Source of the DNA: JBARRO01 sp049644265 | Lineage (GTDB): Bacteria; Bacteroidota; Ignavibacteria; UBA10030 | DNA: 12,141 nt | Assembly (NCBI GenBank): GCA_049644265.1 | Contig: JBARRO010000222.1 | Coordinates: 1 to 12,141 of the forward strand | Direction: 5' to 3' | Shown: positions 1-7,105 of the stretch, piece by piece | How the letters are laid out: each line of letters starts with the position of its first letter | Position numbering within the stretch: the stretch's first letter is position 1 | Position numbers and translations under genes: made by a program | The notes under the pieces: model-generated | Databases searched by the model: none | Told to the model about the DNA's origin: nothing | What the model saw: only the letters and a program-made list of their open reading frames with translations

Positions 1-2451
1 GCGCAGGATTTTCTTCTCTTGACATCCCCCGATACATCGGGGACGGTGCAGTACACAGTGCGGAATCTCTCTTCAAGGGACGTGAGTGTCCTCGACGTAT
101 CATCTCACGCAAACGTCAGGAGGGTGAGTCCGGTCGCGTTTGACCCGAACGACCCGTCGGTCTGCACGTTTCAGCTTCCGCAAACTGCCGGCAGCGTTCG
201 GACGATTGCGGTGGTTGGGCCGAATGGATACAAGACTCCGGCCAACGCCAGGAAGATTTCCAATTCAAACCTTCACGGCATCGCAGGGCGTGTTGATTTC
301 ATCATCATCAGCCCTCAGGAATTTCTTGCAGACGCGAACCGGCTCAAAGCGTTCCGCGAACAACGGGATTCGCTCAAGACGCTCGTCGCTGACGTCGAAC
401 AGGTCTACAATGAATTCTCCGGTGGCATGCAGGACCCGATGGCCATACGGGATTTTTTGAAATACGCGCAGACGAATTGGGCATTCCAGCGGCAGTATGC
501 GCTCCTCCTGGGTGGGGGGCATTACGATTACAAGAACATCAGCACGTCTGTCCGCAACTGGATCCCTCCCTATGAATCGGTGGAATCGATTTCCCGGATC
601 AATTCCTTCACGAGCGACGACTACTTTGTCTTTCTGACTCCGGGAGACAACCATGTCTCCATGGCCTTGAGCAGGATTCCCGCCCGTTCGACGAGCGAGG
701 CTACTGCGATGGTAGACAAGATTATCGCCTACGAAACCACGGCGCCGTATGATTCGTGGCGGAACCGGATTACGTTTGTGGCGGACGACGGTCTCACCTC
801 GACGGCGGACGATCTGAGTACGCACACGTATCAGGCGGAGCGTCTCGCGCAAACGTTCACCCCTGCAAGTTTTGAGAGAAGGAAGATCTACATCGTCGAA
901 TATCCCACCGTGAGCAGTGCTACCGGCAGGCGCAAGCCCGAGGCGAACAAGGCCATTGTCGATGCCGTCAACCGGGGAACGCTCATCATGAACTACACCG
1001 GCCACGGAAACGACAAGTTGTGGGCCCACGAGTATATCTTCACGAAGGACGAGAATATCCCGCAGCTGACCAACAAGTCCATGGAGACCTTTCTCGTCGG
1101 TGCGACGTGCAATTTCGGTCAGTATGACAACCCGAACGAACAGAGCGCGGGAGAGTTGATGCTGGTGATGGGACAGGGAGGAGCGGTCGCCGAAGTCACC
1201 GCCTCGCGTGTGGTGTATTCCACCGACAATGCGGAATTCAACTACCGGCTCTACAGTTATTTGTTCCAGCGTGACGCGAACGGCCGGCCGCCGCGACTCG
1301 GCGATGTTATGTGGTTGACGAAGCAGGACCTCAACAGCACGAACGACCTGAAATTCCATCTCCTCGGCGATCCGACGATGAGACTGGCGATACCGCGGGC
1401 GGTTGCATCGGTCGATAGCGTCAACGGAAATTCAACAGGGCAGTTGACGTATATGCAATCGCTTGGCAAAGTCTCGGTGACGGGCGGCGTACGACGGCAA
1501 GACGGGTCACTCTGGTCCACGTTCAACGGAACCGGCCTCATGGAACTCTTTGATTCAAAGCGACAGGTGGTTGTTCCCGAGTGGGGGGATTTCACATTCG
1601 ACGTGAACGGGAGTCTGCTGTACCGCGGTGAAGTCTCCGTGAACGACGGCGTGTTCAAGGCAGTCTTCCCGATCCCGAAAGATGTCACGTTCGGAAACCG
1701 GTCCAGGATTTCATTCTACGCCTCAGGCGATTCGACCGACGCCGTCGGGTTCACGGAAAATGTTGCCATTCAGGGAACGGACACGACCGCCGTGCCCGAC
1801 ACGACAGGCCCGAGAATCGATATCTTCCTCAACGACGCGACCTTTCGGTCGGGTGACGTGGTCAAACCCGACGCGTTGTTGATGGTAAACCTCTCAGACG
1901 ACGGGGGGATCAATACTTCAAGCGCCGGAATCGGTCATCGCCTTCAGGCGACCATGACGAACCCGGATGCCACGCTCGACCTCACAGATTATTATCGCGG
2001 GAAGCTCGACCAGTACCAAAGCGGCCAGGTGCAGTATCCTCTCACGGGCCTTGCAGAAGGGCATCATGAGCTGGCGGTCAAAGCATGGGACATTTTCAAC
2101 AATTCCGCCGAGGCCCGGGTCACCTTCGACGTCAGGGTGACCGAGAACCTTGACCTGCTGAACGTGTTCAACTTTCCCAATCCTTTTTCTGCACATACCA
2201 CGTTCACGTTTGAACGAAGTTCGACGGACCGGATTGATGTGGAAATAAAAATCTATACGGTGGCGGGAAGACTCATCAAGGTTCTTCAACAGGAGGGACT
2301 CGACCAGCGTTTTGTTCAGATCGATTGGGAAGGAAGGGATCAGGACGACAACCAGGTTGCCAACGGAGTGTACTTCTACAAAGTGATCGCACGCACGCAG
2401 GACCGGATGTCGGCAACGGAGACAATTGGAAAGCTGACGGTGATGAGGTGA
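1..2451 (+). CDS. porU: Type IX secretion system sortase PorU (peptidase C25), 5' end missing
   Basis: The reading frame is open from base 1, so this is the C-terminal 816 residues of a longer protein; the in-frame TTG at 19 is not a credible start. PorU is the outer-surface cysteine peptidase that removes the C-terminal signal from T9SS cargo and joins the cargo to the cell surface together with PorV. Numbering from base 1, the C25 domain spans about residues 99-465. The catalytic His is H335 in NYTGHGN (codon 1003-1005) and the catalytic Cys is C370 in GATCNFGQYDNP (codon 1108-1110); the family-typical FHLLGDPTMRLA closes the domain. Residues from about 721 (NVFNFPNPFS) to the end form a FlgD-like/T9SS C-terminal domain with a WEGRDQDDNQVANGVYFYK core. 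The neighbouring porV supports PorU over a secreted gingipain-like C25 protease. No frameshift is seen. Confidence 0.9.
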   Translation, partial: AQDFLLLTSPDTSGTVQYTVRNLSSRDVSVLDVSSHANVRRVSPVAFDPNDPSVCTFQLPQTAGSVRTIAVVGPNGYKTPANARKISNSNLHGIAGRVDFIIISPQEFLADANRLKAFREQRDSLKTLVADVEQVYNEFSGGMQDPMAIRDFLKYAQTNWAFQRQYALLLGGGHYDYKNISTSVRNWIPPYESVESISRINSFTSDDYFVFLTPGDNHVSMALSRIPARSTSEATAMVDKIIAYETTAPYDSWRNRITFVADDGLTSTADDLSTHTYQAERLAQTFTPASFERRKIYIVEYPTVSSATGRRKPEANKAIVDAVNRGTLIMNYTGHGNDKLWAHEYIFTKDENIPQLTNKSMETFLVGATCNFGQYDNPNEQSAGELMLVMGQGGAVAEVTASRVVYSTDNAEFNYRLYSYLFQRDANGRPPRLGDVMWLTKQDLNSTNDLKFHLLGDPTMRLAIPRAVASVDSVNGNSTGQLTYMQSLGKVSVTGGVRRQDGSLWSTFNGTGLMELFDSKRQVVVPEWGDFTFDVNGSLLYRGEVSVNDGVFKAVFPIPKDVTFGNRSRISFYASGDSTDAVGFTENVAIQGTDTTAVPDTTGPRIDIFLNDATFRSGDVVKPDALLMVNLSDDGGINTSSAGIGHRLQATMTNPDATLDLTDYYRGKLDQYQSGQVQYPLTGLAEGHHELAVKAWDIFNNSAEARVTFDVRVTENLDLLNVFNFPNPFSAHTTFTFERSSTDRIDVEIKIYTVAGRLIKVLQQEGLDQRFVQIDWEGRDQDDNQVANGVYFYKVIARTQDRMSATETIGKLTVMR
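27..42. repeat. Perfect inverted repeat inside porU
   Basis: CCCCGAT at 27-33 and ATCGGGG at 36-42 form a perfect 7-bp inverted repeat around a 2-nt centre. It lies in coding sequence and is read as part of SPDTSG. Similar short CCCGAT/ATCGGG palindromes are, from memory, dispersed in Bacteroidota genomes, so this may be a repeat that landed in frame. A chance palindrome in GC-rich coding DNA cannot be excluded. Confidence 0.45.
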
Positions 2452-2572
2452 AGCAATGAACAATGAACAATGAGCAATGAGCAATGAACAATGAGGAATG
2501 AGGAATGATTAGTGAGTGGTGAGTAGTGCTTGCCCGCCGGAGCGGTAGCGAAGGCGGGAGTAGTGAGTTCTG
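2452..2572 (+). repeat. Heptamer repeat array directly after porU
   Basis: Eleven consecutive 7-nt units fill 2452-2528 without a gap, starting at the base after the porU TGA. The units fit ARNRRTG, for example AGCAATG, AACAATG, AGGAATG and AGTAGTG. Two more units in the same style (AGTAGTG, AGTTCTG) follow at 2559-2572, after a 30-bp palindromic segment that splits the array. Because 7 is not a multiple of 3, the TGA made at each unit junction falls in all three + frames in turn. The reverse strand has no stops across the array and gives spurious repetitive ORFs. Function unknown. Confidence 0.9.
2529..2558. repeat. GC-rich palindromic element nested in the heptamer array
   Basis: CCCGCC at 2533-2538 pairs with GGCGGG at 2553-2558 around a 14-nt centre containing GCGGTAGCG. 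The element interrupts the heptamer array and is flanked on both sides by AGTAGTG (2522-2528 and 2559-2565). Its core resembles that of the palindrome at 3949-3973 read on the other strand. It looks like a REP-like dispersed element. No T-tract follows, so it is not an obvious terminator. Confidence 0.7.
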
Positions 2573-2635
2573 TTCTGGCCAGTCGCGCAGTCGAATTTCG
2601 GCTGGGGGACAGATCATTGTGAGATTGGTATCCCT

Positions 2636-2669
2636 GCCCGCCGACTTTGATCTATGATGGCAGGCGGGC
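2636..2669. repeat. GC-rich inverted repeat upstream of porV
   Basis: GCCCGCC at 2636-2642 and GGCGGGC at 2663-2669 form a perfect 7-bp stem around a 20-nt loop. It shares the CCCGCC/GGCGGG arms of the elements at 2529-2558 and 3949-3973, but its loop is AT-richer and different. The stretch 2573-2635 before it shows nothing I can name. Confidence 0.65.
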
Positions 2670-2678
2670 GCGAGAATC

Positions 2679-2697
2679 CCTGTCTGCGGCAGGCAGG
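2679..2697. repeat. Short CCTG/CAGG palindrome
   Basis: CCTG at 2679-2682 and CAGG at 2694-2697 enclose CTGC at 2684-2687 and GCAG at 2689-2692, giving a nearly perfect 19-bp palindrome with one T-G mismatch pair. It follows the previous inverted repeat by 9 bp. It could be part of the same compound repeat. No T-tract is present. Confidence 0.5.
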
Positions 2698-2705
2698 CGA
2701 GTGCA

Positions 2706-2742
2706 ATCCGTGATTATCTGCGTTTGAATATCAAATTTGAAT
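2706..2742. repeat. ATCYGYG repeat pair and TCAAATTTGA palindrome
   Basis: ATCCGTG (2706-2712) and ATCTGCG (2716-2722) belong to the repeat type seen at 7820-7873. They are followed by TTTGAAT at 2723-2729 and again at 2736-2742, and by the perfect 10-bp palindrome TCAAATTTGA at 2731-2740. The palindrome lies about 60 bp before the porV start and could be an operator, but nothing shows that it is. I see no convincing -35/-10 or Bacteroidota-type -7 promoter in this gap. Confidence 0.35.
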
Positions 2743-2785
2743 CACGTATTTTTCAATTGCGCATTCATAGACAGCGCGTCATTTT

Positions 2786-2790
2786 GGAGG
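2786..2790 (+). promoter_or_regulatory. Ribosome binding site of porV
   Basis: GGAGG lies 8 nt before the ATG at 2799 and decides this start. The frame is open further upstream, to a TTG at 2724, but that longer version would put about 25 extra residues encoded by repeat sequence in front of a clear signal peptide. Confidence 0.8.
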
Positions 2791-2798
2791 GATTGTTC

Positions 2799-3914
2799 AT
2801 GATTAGAAAACTGTTGGTTGCGGGGTTTATCGGGTTCTTGACCATCGAATCAGTTTCGGCGCAGGTGGTGACATCGGCAGTGCCGTTTCTGCTTATTGCT
2901 CCGAATTCGCGCGCAAGCGCGATGGGAGAAGGGGGCGTCGCCCTCGGGGATGACGCGTGGGCCATCTTTTGGAATCCCGCAGGTTACGCGTTCCAGACCG
3001 GTTCCGAAGTCAGCCTTTCTCACGCGAACTGGCTCCCCGCGTTCAACCTCAGCGATCTGTGGATTGCGCATATGGTTTACAAGCAACCCGTGGAGGAACT
3101 CGACGGCGTGGTCTCGGCCGGGATCACCTATCTCAACCTCGGAGAGTTCAGCAGAACATTGAACGACCCGACGGTGCTGGGAACCTTCAAAGCCTATGAA
3201 TACGCGCTGACGATCGGATACGGGACAAAACTTTCGGACGACCTCGGGATCGGACTGAACGCCCGGCTGATTCACAGCCTGCTTTCACCCATCGGCACTG
3301 CGGAGGAGCAGGGGGAAGGCAAGGCAACGGGGTTCAGCTTTGATGTGGGACTGTTGTATAAACCCCATTCGCTGGTCATCCCGTTCACGGACCTCGACCT
3401 CGGAAATCGGATCAACTTCGGCATGAATCTTTCGAACGTCGGCCCGAAGTTGACGTACATCGACAAAGCACAGGCGGATCCACTTCCGATGAATCTTCGC
3501 CTCGGGTTTGCCTACAAGCTGATCGAGAGCGACTACAACAACATGACGTTCATTACGGATGTCAGCAGGCTGCTCATCAAAAAGGATACCAGCGGCGGGT
3601 CGGATGAGTTCTACAAGGCGATCTTCACGACATGGACTGGGAGTTCGTTCAATGAGCAGTTGCGCCAGTTTGTCACGAGCATCGGCCTGGAATACTGGTA
3701 TGGAGCCCCGAAACTCATCGCGCTCCGTGCAGGCTACTTCTATGAAGACCCGCGTTCGGGAAACAGGAAGTTCATGACCTTCGGTGCGGGGATTCGTTTT
3801 GACGCCTACGGCTTCGACTTCAGCTACATCAGCGCTTTCGAAGACAAGCATCCACTCGGAGAGACACTCCGCTTCTCTCTTTCCATCGATTGGGGAGGTA
3901 TATCAGCTCCCTAG
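2799..3914 (+). CDS. porV: Type IX secretion system outer-membrane protein PorV
   Basis: PorV is a FadL-like outer-membrane barrel that takes T9SS cargo from the translocon and delivers it to the PorU attachment complex. The 371-residue protein starts at the ATG backed by GGAGG. A signal peptide covers residues 1-21 (MIRKLLVAGFIGF core, likely cleavage SVSA-Q). The PorV/PorQ family signature follows at about residues 33-62: IAPNSRASAMGEGGVALGDD, then FWNPAG. The rest is rich in alternating beta-strand sequence, with periplasmic-type loops and a final strand SLSIDWG, as expected for a barrel. Length fits the family. PorQ is the alternative, but PorV is preferred because porU lies directly upstream, as the pair does in Porphyromonas gingivalis. 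The 347-bp repeat-filled gap to porU means co-transcription is uncertain. Confidence 0.9.
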   Translation: MIRKLLVAGFIGFLTIESVSAQVVTSAVPFLLIAPNSRASAMGEGGVALGDDAWAIFWNPAGYAFQTGSEVSLSHANWLPAFNLSDLWIAHMVYKQPVEELDGVVSAGITYLNLGEFSRTLNDPTVLGTFKAYEYALTIGYGTKLSDDLGIGLNARLIHSLLSPIGTAEEQGEGKATGFSFDVGLLYKPHSLVIPFTDLDLGNRINFGMNLSNVGPKLTYIDKAQADPLPMNLRLGFAYKLIESDYNNMTFITDVSRLLIKKDTSGGSDEFYKAIFTTWTGSSFNEQLRQFVTSIGLEYWYGAPKLIALRAGYFYEDPRSGNRKFMTFGAGIRFDAYGFDFSYISAFEDKHPLGETLRFSLSIDWGGISAP

Positions 3915-3948
3915 CGACTTCCGAAGAATAGTCCTGACGGATTGTGCG

Positions 3949-3973
3949 TCCCGCCGCGACCGCAGTGGCGGGA
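3949..3973. repeat. GC-rich palindrome between porV and the M6-like gene
   Basis: TCCCGCC at 3949-3955 and GGCGGGA at 3967-3973 form a perfect 7-bp stem with an 11-nt loop. Read on the minus strand its centre is GCGGTCGCG, close to the GCGGTAGCG core of the element at 2529-2558, so the two appear to be inverted copies of one family. It starts 34 bp after the porV stop. No T-tract follows, so it is not a classical terminator, though it might stabilise the porV mRNA 3' end. Confidence 0.7.
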
Positions 3974-4035
3974 TGGGCAATTGTCCCTTGGTACCGTCGA
4001 TACACCCTCATGTTGTTCAATAGATCGGAATCTCT

Positions 4036-7000
4036 TTGAGTATCCTGCGCTCATCGCTGGCAATGCTGGTTTTCAGCGCTGCCGTTCTTGGTCAATCGAA
4101 GCAACCGGTGCAATTCCACCGAAGTCATGCCATCGGGCCGAATCGTCCCGCGTCCGCCGCCCGGACAGCGGTCTCGACGGTGCGGGTGCTTTGCATCATG
4201 GTGGATTTTCCGTCCGACAACGATGCGCAGACTTCGGGCGACGGGAAGTTTCAGCTTCAGACAAATCTTTCCCACCTGATCGACCCGCCTCCGCACAACG
4301 CCACGTACTTTTCGAACAAGCTTGAGTTCATTAAAAACTATTTTCAGAAAGTCTCCGACGGCCGGTTGACGATCTCCGGCACCGTGCTCAGTCAGGTGAT
4401 CCCGCTGACGAATCCGCTTGCCTCCTACAGCCCCGTTGCTACAGGGGAGACCAACAGAGGTCTCGCAAACCTTGTCATTGATTCCTGGAGGAAGGCCGAT
4501 TCCATCTACCAGGCGTTCGACTTCAGTCAGTACGACGCGTTCGTTCTGTTTCACGCCGGCGTCGGCCGCGACATCGACCTGACTTCGGTGCTGGGGTACG
4601 ACCCCACCCCGAATGACCTTCCATCACTCTTCATGAACCTTCAGGGAATGCGGGCAGCACTCGGAGATCCCTCGTTCCAGGGTGTTGCAGTGGACAGTGG
4701 AGCGTTCGTCATCACCAACACCATGATTCTTCCCGAGACAGAAACGCGTGCGGTCCCGGTCAACGCCGGAACGGACACCCTCGAACTCGGGGTCAACGGA
4801 CTCTTCGCAGCGTCGATGGGCAGTTATCTTGGGTTGCCCGATTTGTTCAATACGAAGACGGGCCGGCAGGGCATCGGGCAATTCGGCTTGATGGACGGTG
4901 CGTCGATCTTTGCCTACAACGGGTTGTTTCCCCCGGAGCCAAGCGCATGGGAGAAAGTTTTTCTCGGATGGGTCACTCCCGTGACCATCACTTCCCCGAC
5001 TCCGGTCCTCTCTCTTCCTGCCGTGGGATTGAAGCTCCAGCCGGACACCATTTACAAAATTCCGATCAGCGAATCAGAATATTTCCTGATGGAGAACAGA
5101 AATCGCGACCCGGAGGGAAACGGCCAGCTCCTGACGATTCTCAAGAACAACGGTATTGTGAAGACGCGTTTTCTGAAAGACACAACGGGGTTCAACTACA
5201 GCGACGTCCGTGCGATATCGGGGTCCGTCTACGATGTGGAGGATTATGACTGGGCGCTTATCGGTGCGATGGACACGGACGGCAAGTATGATGGCGGAGG
5301 AGTGCTGATCTGGCATATTGACGAATCAATCATCAACGGAACGATCTCCGCAAACGCCGTCAATGTTGACCCGGACCTCCGCGGTGTGGACCTCGAGGAG
5401 GCGGACGGATCTCAGGATATCGGGCAGGATTATGACGTTCTCTCGGGTGGATATGGATCGGCTTCGGGGAGTCCGCTCGACTGCTGGTTCCAAAACAACA
5501 CGGCGGTTCCGTACAAGAACGTCTTTAACGACAACTCGTTTCCCAACAGCAGAAGTAATTCCGGGGCGCACACGTACGTGACCATTGGGAGCTTCACCGC
5601 CCGGTCGACGCACATGACCGCGTCGGTGCAGTTTGGTACTACAACAGTCAGCCGCATCGCAGGATTCAGCCGCACGATCAGTAGCGGCGGAATTGCCACA
5701 TTCCCGTCCGGCGCGTCGTCGTCGATCTTTGTTTCGGCCGGCAACGGCGTGTATGCATTCAACGACAGCGGCCGGAGCAGGACGTCGGACCCAACCGGAC
5801 TCCTTTCAACCACCGGTGGTCAATTCAAGATCGCAGCGCTGAGCCAACCGCCGTTTACCACACTTGTTGGTGCTCAGGACAGCGTGCTGTACATCTGGAG
5901 GGTAAGGGAAAACAGTCTTGGCGTCTATGACAGTATCACAACGACGGTCGTTCCTCTTACGGGCCGTTTGAGCACTCCGCCGATGATTGCGGATCTTTCA
6001 TTGGCGCCTTCGGTCCTCGTTGGAGGCGAATCGGGGAGGGTGTGGCAAGTTGGCCTGAACGGGACCGTGCAGGCAACACGTACCGTCTCACAGAGCACTG
6101 TGTCTTCGATGGCGCAACTGCCAAGCCCGTCACTCTCGAAACCGACAAACTACTATTTCACTGCCGGAGGGCGGTTATACTGCGAACAGACTTCAGTCGA
6201 TCTGGGGGATTCTTCGTGCCCATGGATGCTCGCGGCCGGGACTTCAAGTTCCGGTAATTTTGTTATCGCAGCCCAGCAGGGTGGACGCCGGTTGACCGTG
6301 TGGGACGAAAACCTTGGAGGTAAGCTTTTCTCGCAGGATCTCGACAGCATTGTATCGGTTGCGATCGGCGACGTAGACGGGGATGGGAAGAAAGATCTTG
6401 TCGTTGTTTGTCGTCAACGCCTTTATGCATTCAACCCGGGGGGAAATCCGCTTGACGGCTTTCCCGTGACAACTTCCGGCGACATCCGGTTTGTTGGCAC
6501 GGCACTCCTGGATGATCTGGATACCGACGGAGAAACAGAAATTCTGTCGTGGACAAGCGACGGCGATTTGCGAGTTTACAGGAAGGATGGAAGGCCGATG
6601 GACGGATTCCCGCTTGCTGTCGCCGGCCCGGGATCGGCATATCCTCTTCTGTATCCACATTCTCAAGGAGGAATCGGTGTGCTTACCATGCTCCCATCCG
6701 GATCTTTGCAGGCCTGGAGGATTGCCGGTGCCGGGGCATCTGTCTGGGGCCAGTATCTTGGAGACGGATCGAACGGAAGTGTCGATCGCAGCAGCCCTGT
6801 CATGAGGCCGATTTCCTCCGAGTTCCTTCCGAAGTCGAGAGTCTATAACTATCCCAACCCCGTGTACGGAGCAACGACGACGATTCGATACTACGTGTCG
6901 GGTGACGCCGACGTTACGGTAAAGATTTTTGACCTTGCAGGGTCGAAGATTGCGGAACTGCGAGGACGTGGGGCCGCGGGACTCGACAACGAACTGACAT

Positions 7001-7104
7001 GGGATGTCACCAAGATCCAGAGCGGCGTCTACCTCGCAAGGGTTGAAGCATCCGGGGGGAGCGGGAATGACGCGACTATTATCAAGATAGCCGTGGTGAA
7101 GTAA
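4036..7104 (+). CDS. M6-family metalloprotease-like protein lacking HExxH, with beta-propeller and T9SS sorting domain
   Basis: This 1022-residue protein is a probable T9SS cargo. A TAG at 4021 lies in frame upstream, and the first usable start is TTG 4036, which gives a signal peptide (hydrophobic SSLAMLVFSAAVLG, cleavage near Q20); the RBS is weak. The M6 (immune inhibitor A type) domain spans about 45-500: VLCIMVDFP (51-59), YF at 91-92, HAGVGRD from H173, MENRNRD around E353 and IWHIDE (425-430). Where M6 enzymes carry HEFGH before LGLPDLY, this protein reads ASMGS (residues 259-263) before Y-LGLPDLF. Both zinc His and the catalytic Glu are therefore missing, and there is no other HExxH. 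Residues about 545-925 resemble a propeller with FG-GAP/VCBS loops (DVDGDGKKD 779-787; DDLDTDGETE 826-835). Residues 936-1022, from VYNYPNPVYG, are a type A sorting domain. It is likely surface-attached and non-proteolytic. Confidence 0.85.
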   Translation: MSILRSSLAMLVFSAAVLGQSKQPVQFHRSHAIGPNRPASAARTAVSTVRVLCIMVDFPSDNDAQTSGDGKFQLQTNLSHLIDPPPHNATYFSNKLEFIKNYFQKVSDGRLTISGTVLSQVIPLTNPLASYSPVATGETNRGLANLVIDSWRKADSIYQAFDFSQYDAFVLFHAGVGRDIDLTSVLGYDPTPNDLPSLFMNLQGMRAALGDPSFQGVAVDSGAFVITNTMILPETETRAVPVNAGTDTLELGVNGLFAASMGSYLGLPDLFNTKTGRQGIGQFGLMDGASIFAYNGLFPPEPSAWEKVFLGWVTPVTITSPTPVLSLPAVGLKLQPDTIYKIPISESEYFLMENRNRDPEGNGQLLTILKNNGIVKTRFLKDTTGFNYSDVRAISGSVYDVEDYDWALIGAMDTDGKYDGGGVLIWHIDESIINGTISANAVNVDPDLRGVDLEEADGSQDIGQDYDVLSGGYGSASGSPLDCWFQNNTAVPYKNVFNDNSFPNSRSNSGAHTYVTIGSFTARSTHMTASVQFGTTTVSRIAGFSRTISSGGIATFPSGASSSIFVSAGNGVYAFNDSGRSRTSDPTGLLSTTGGQFKIAALSQPPFTTLVGAQDSVLYIWRVRENSLGVYDSITTTVVPLTGRLSTPPMIADLSLAPSVLVGGESGRVWQVGLNGTVQATRTVSQSTVSSMAQLPSPSLSKPTNYYFTAGGRLYCEQTSVDLGDSSCPWMLAAGTSSSGNFVIAAQQGGRRLTVWDENLGGKLFSQDLDSIVSVAIGDVDGDGKKDLVVVCRQRLYAFNPGGNPLDGFPVTTSGDIRFVGTALLDDLDTDGETEILSWTSDGDLRVYRKDGRPMDGFPLAVAGPGSAYPLLYPHSQGGIGVLTMLPSGSLQAWRIAGAGASVWGQYLGDGSNGSVDRSSPVMRPISSEFLPKSRVYNYPNPVYGATTTIRYYVSGDADVTVKIFDLAGSKIAELRGRGAAGLDNELTWDVTKIQSGVYLARVEASGGSGNDATIIKIAVVK

Positions 7105-7105
7105 T

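Noticed and set aside
19..21. TTG as the start of the first gene
   Set aside because: The frame is open to base 1, the residues before it read naturally, and PorU proteins have several hundred residues before the C25 domain.
265..1359. Long minus-strand ORF (364 codons) within porU
   Set aside because: It lies wholly antisense to a clear C25 domain, has Arg/Val-rich composition typical of a GC-rich shadow frame, and shows no recognisable motif or RBS.
2452..2572. CRISPR array
   Set aside because: Units are 7 nt with no spacers, unlike 23-47 nt repeats separated by unique spacers, and no cas genes are present.
1918..2617. Two minus-strand ORFs crossing the 2452-2572 array
   Set aside because: They are open mainly because the heptamers have no stops on that strand; the HCSLFI-type peptide repeats are a by-product of the array.
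2529..2697. Terminator for porU from the GC-rich palindromes
   Set aside because: The stems are plausible but none is followed by a T-tract, so they are better described as dispersed palindromic repeats.
2731..2740. Operator for porV at TCAAATTTGA
   Set aside because: The palindrome is perfect but short and AT-rich, no promoter can be placed near it, and it adjoins repeat sequence; not enough for a regulatory call.
2724..2798. Longer porV N-terminus from TTG 2724
   Set aside because: It would place repeat-encoded residues ahead of a typical signal peptide, while ATG 2799 has GGAGG at the right distance.
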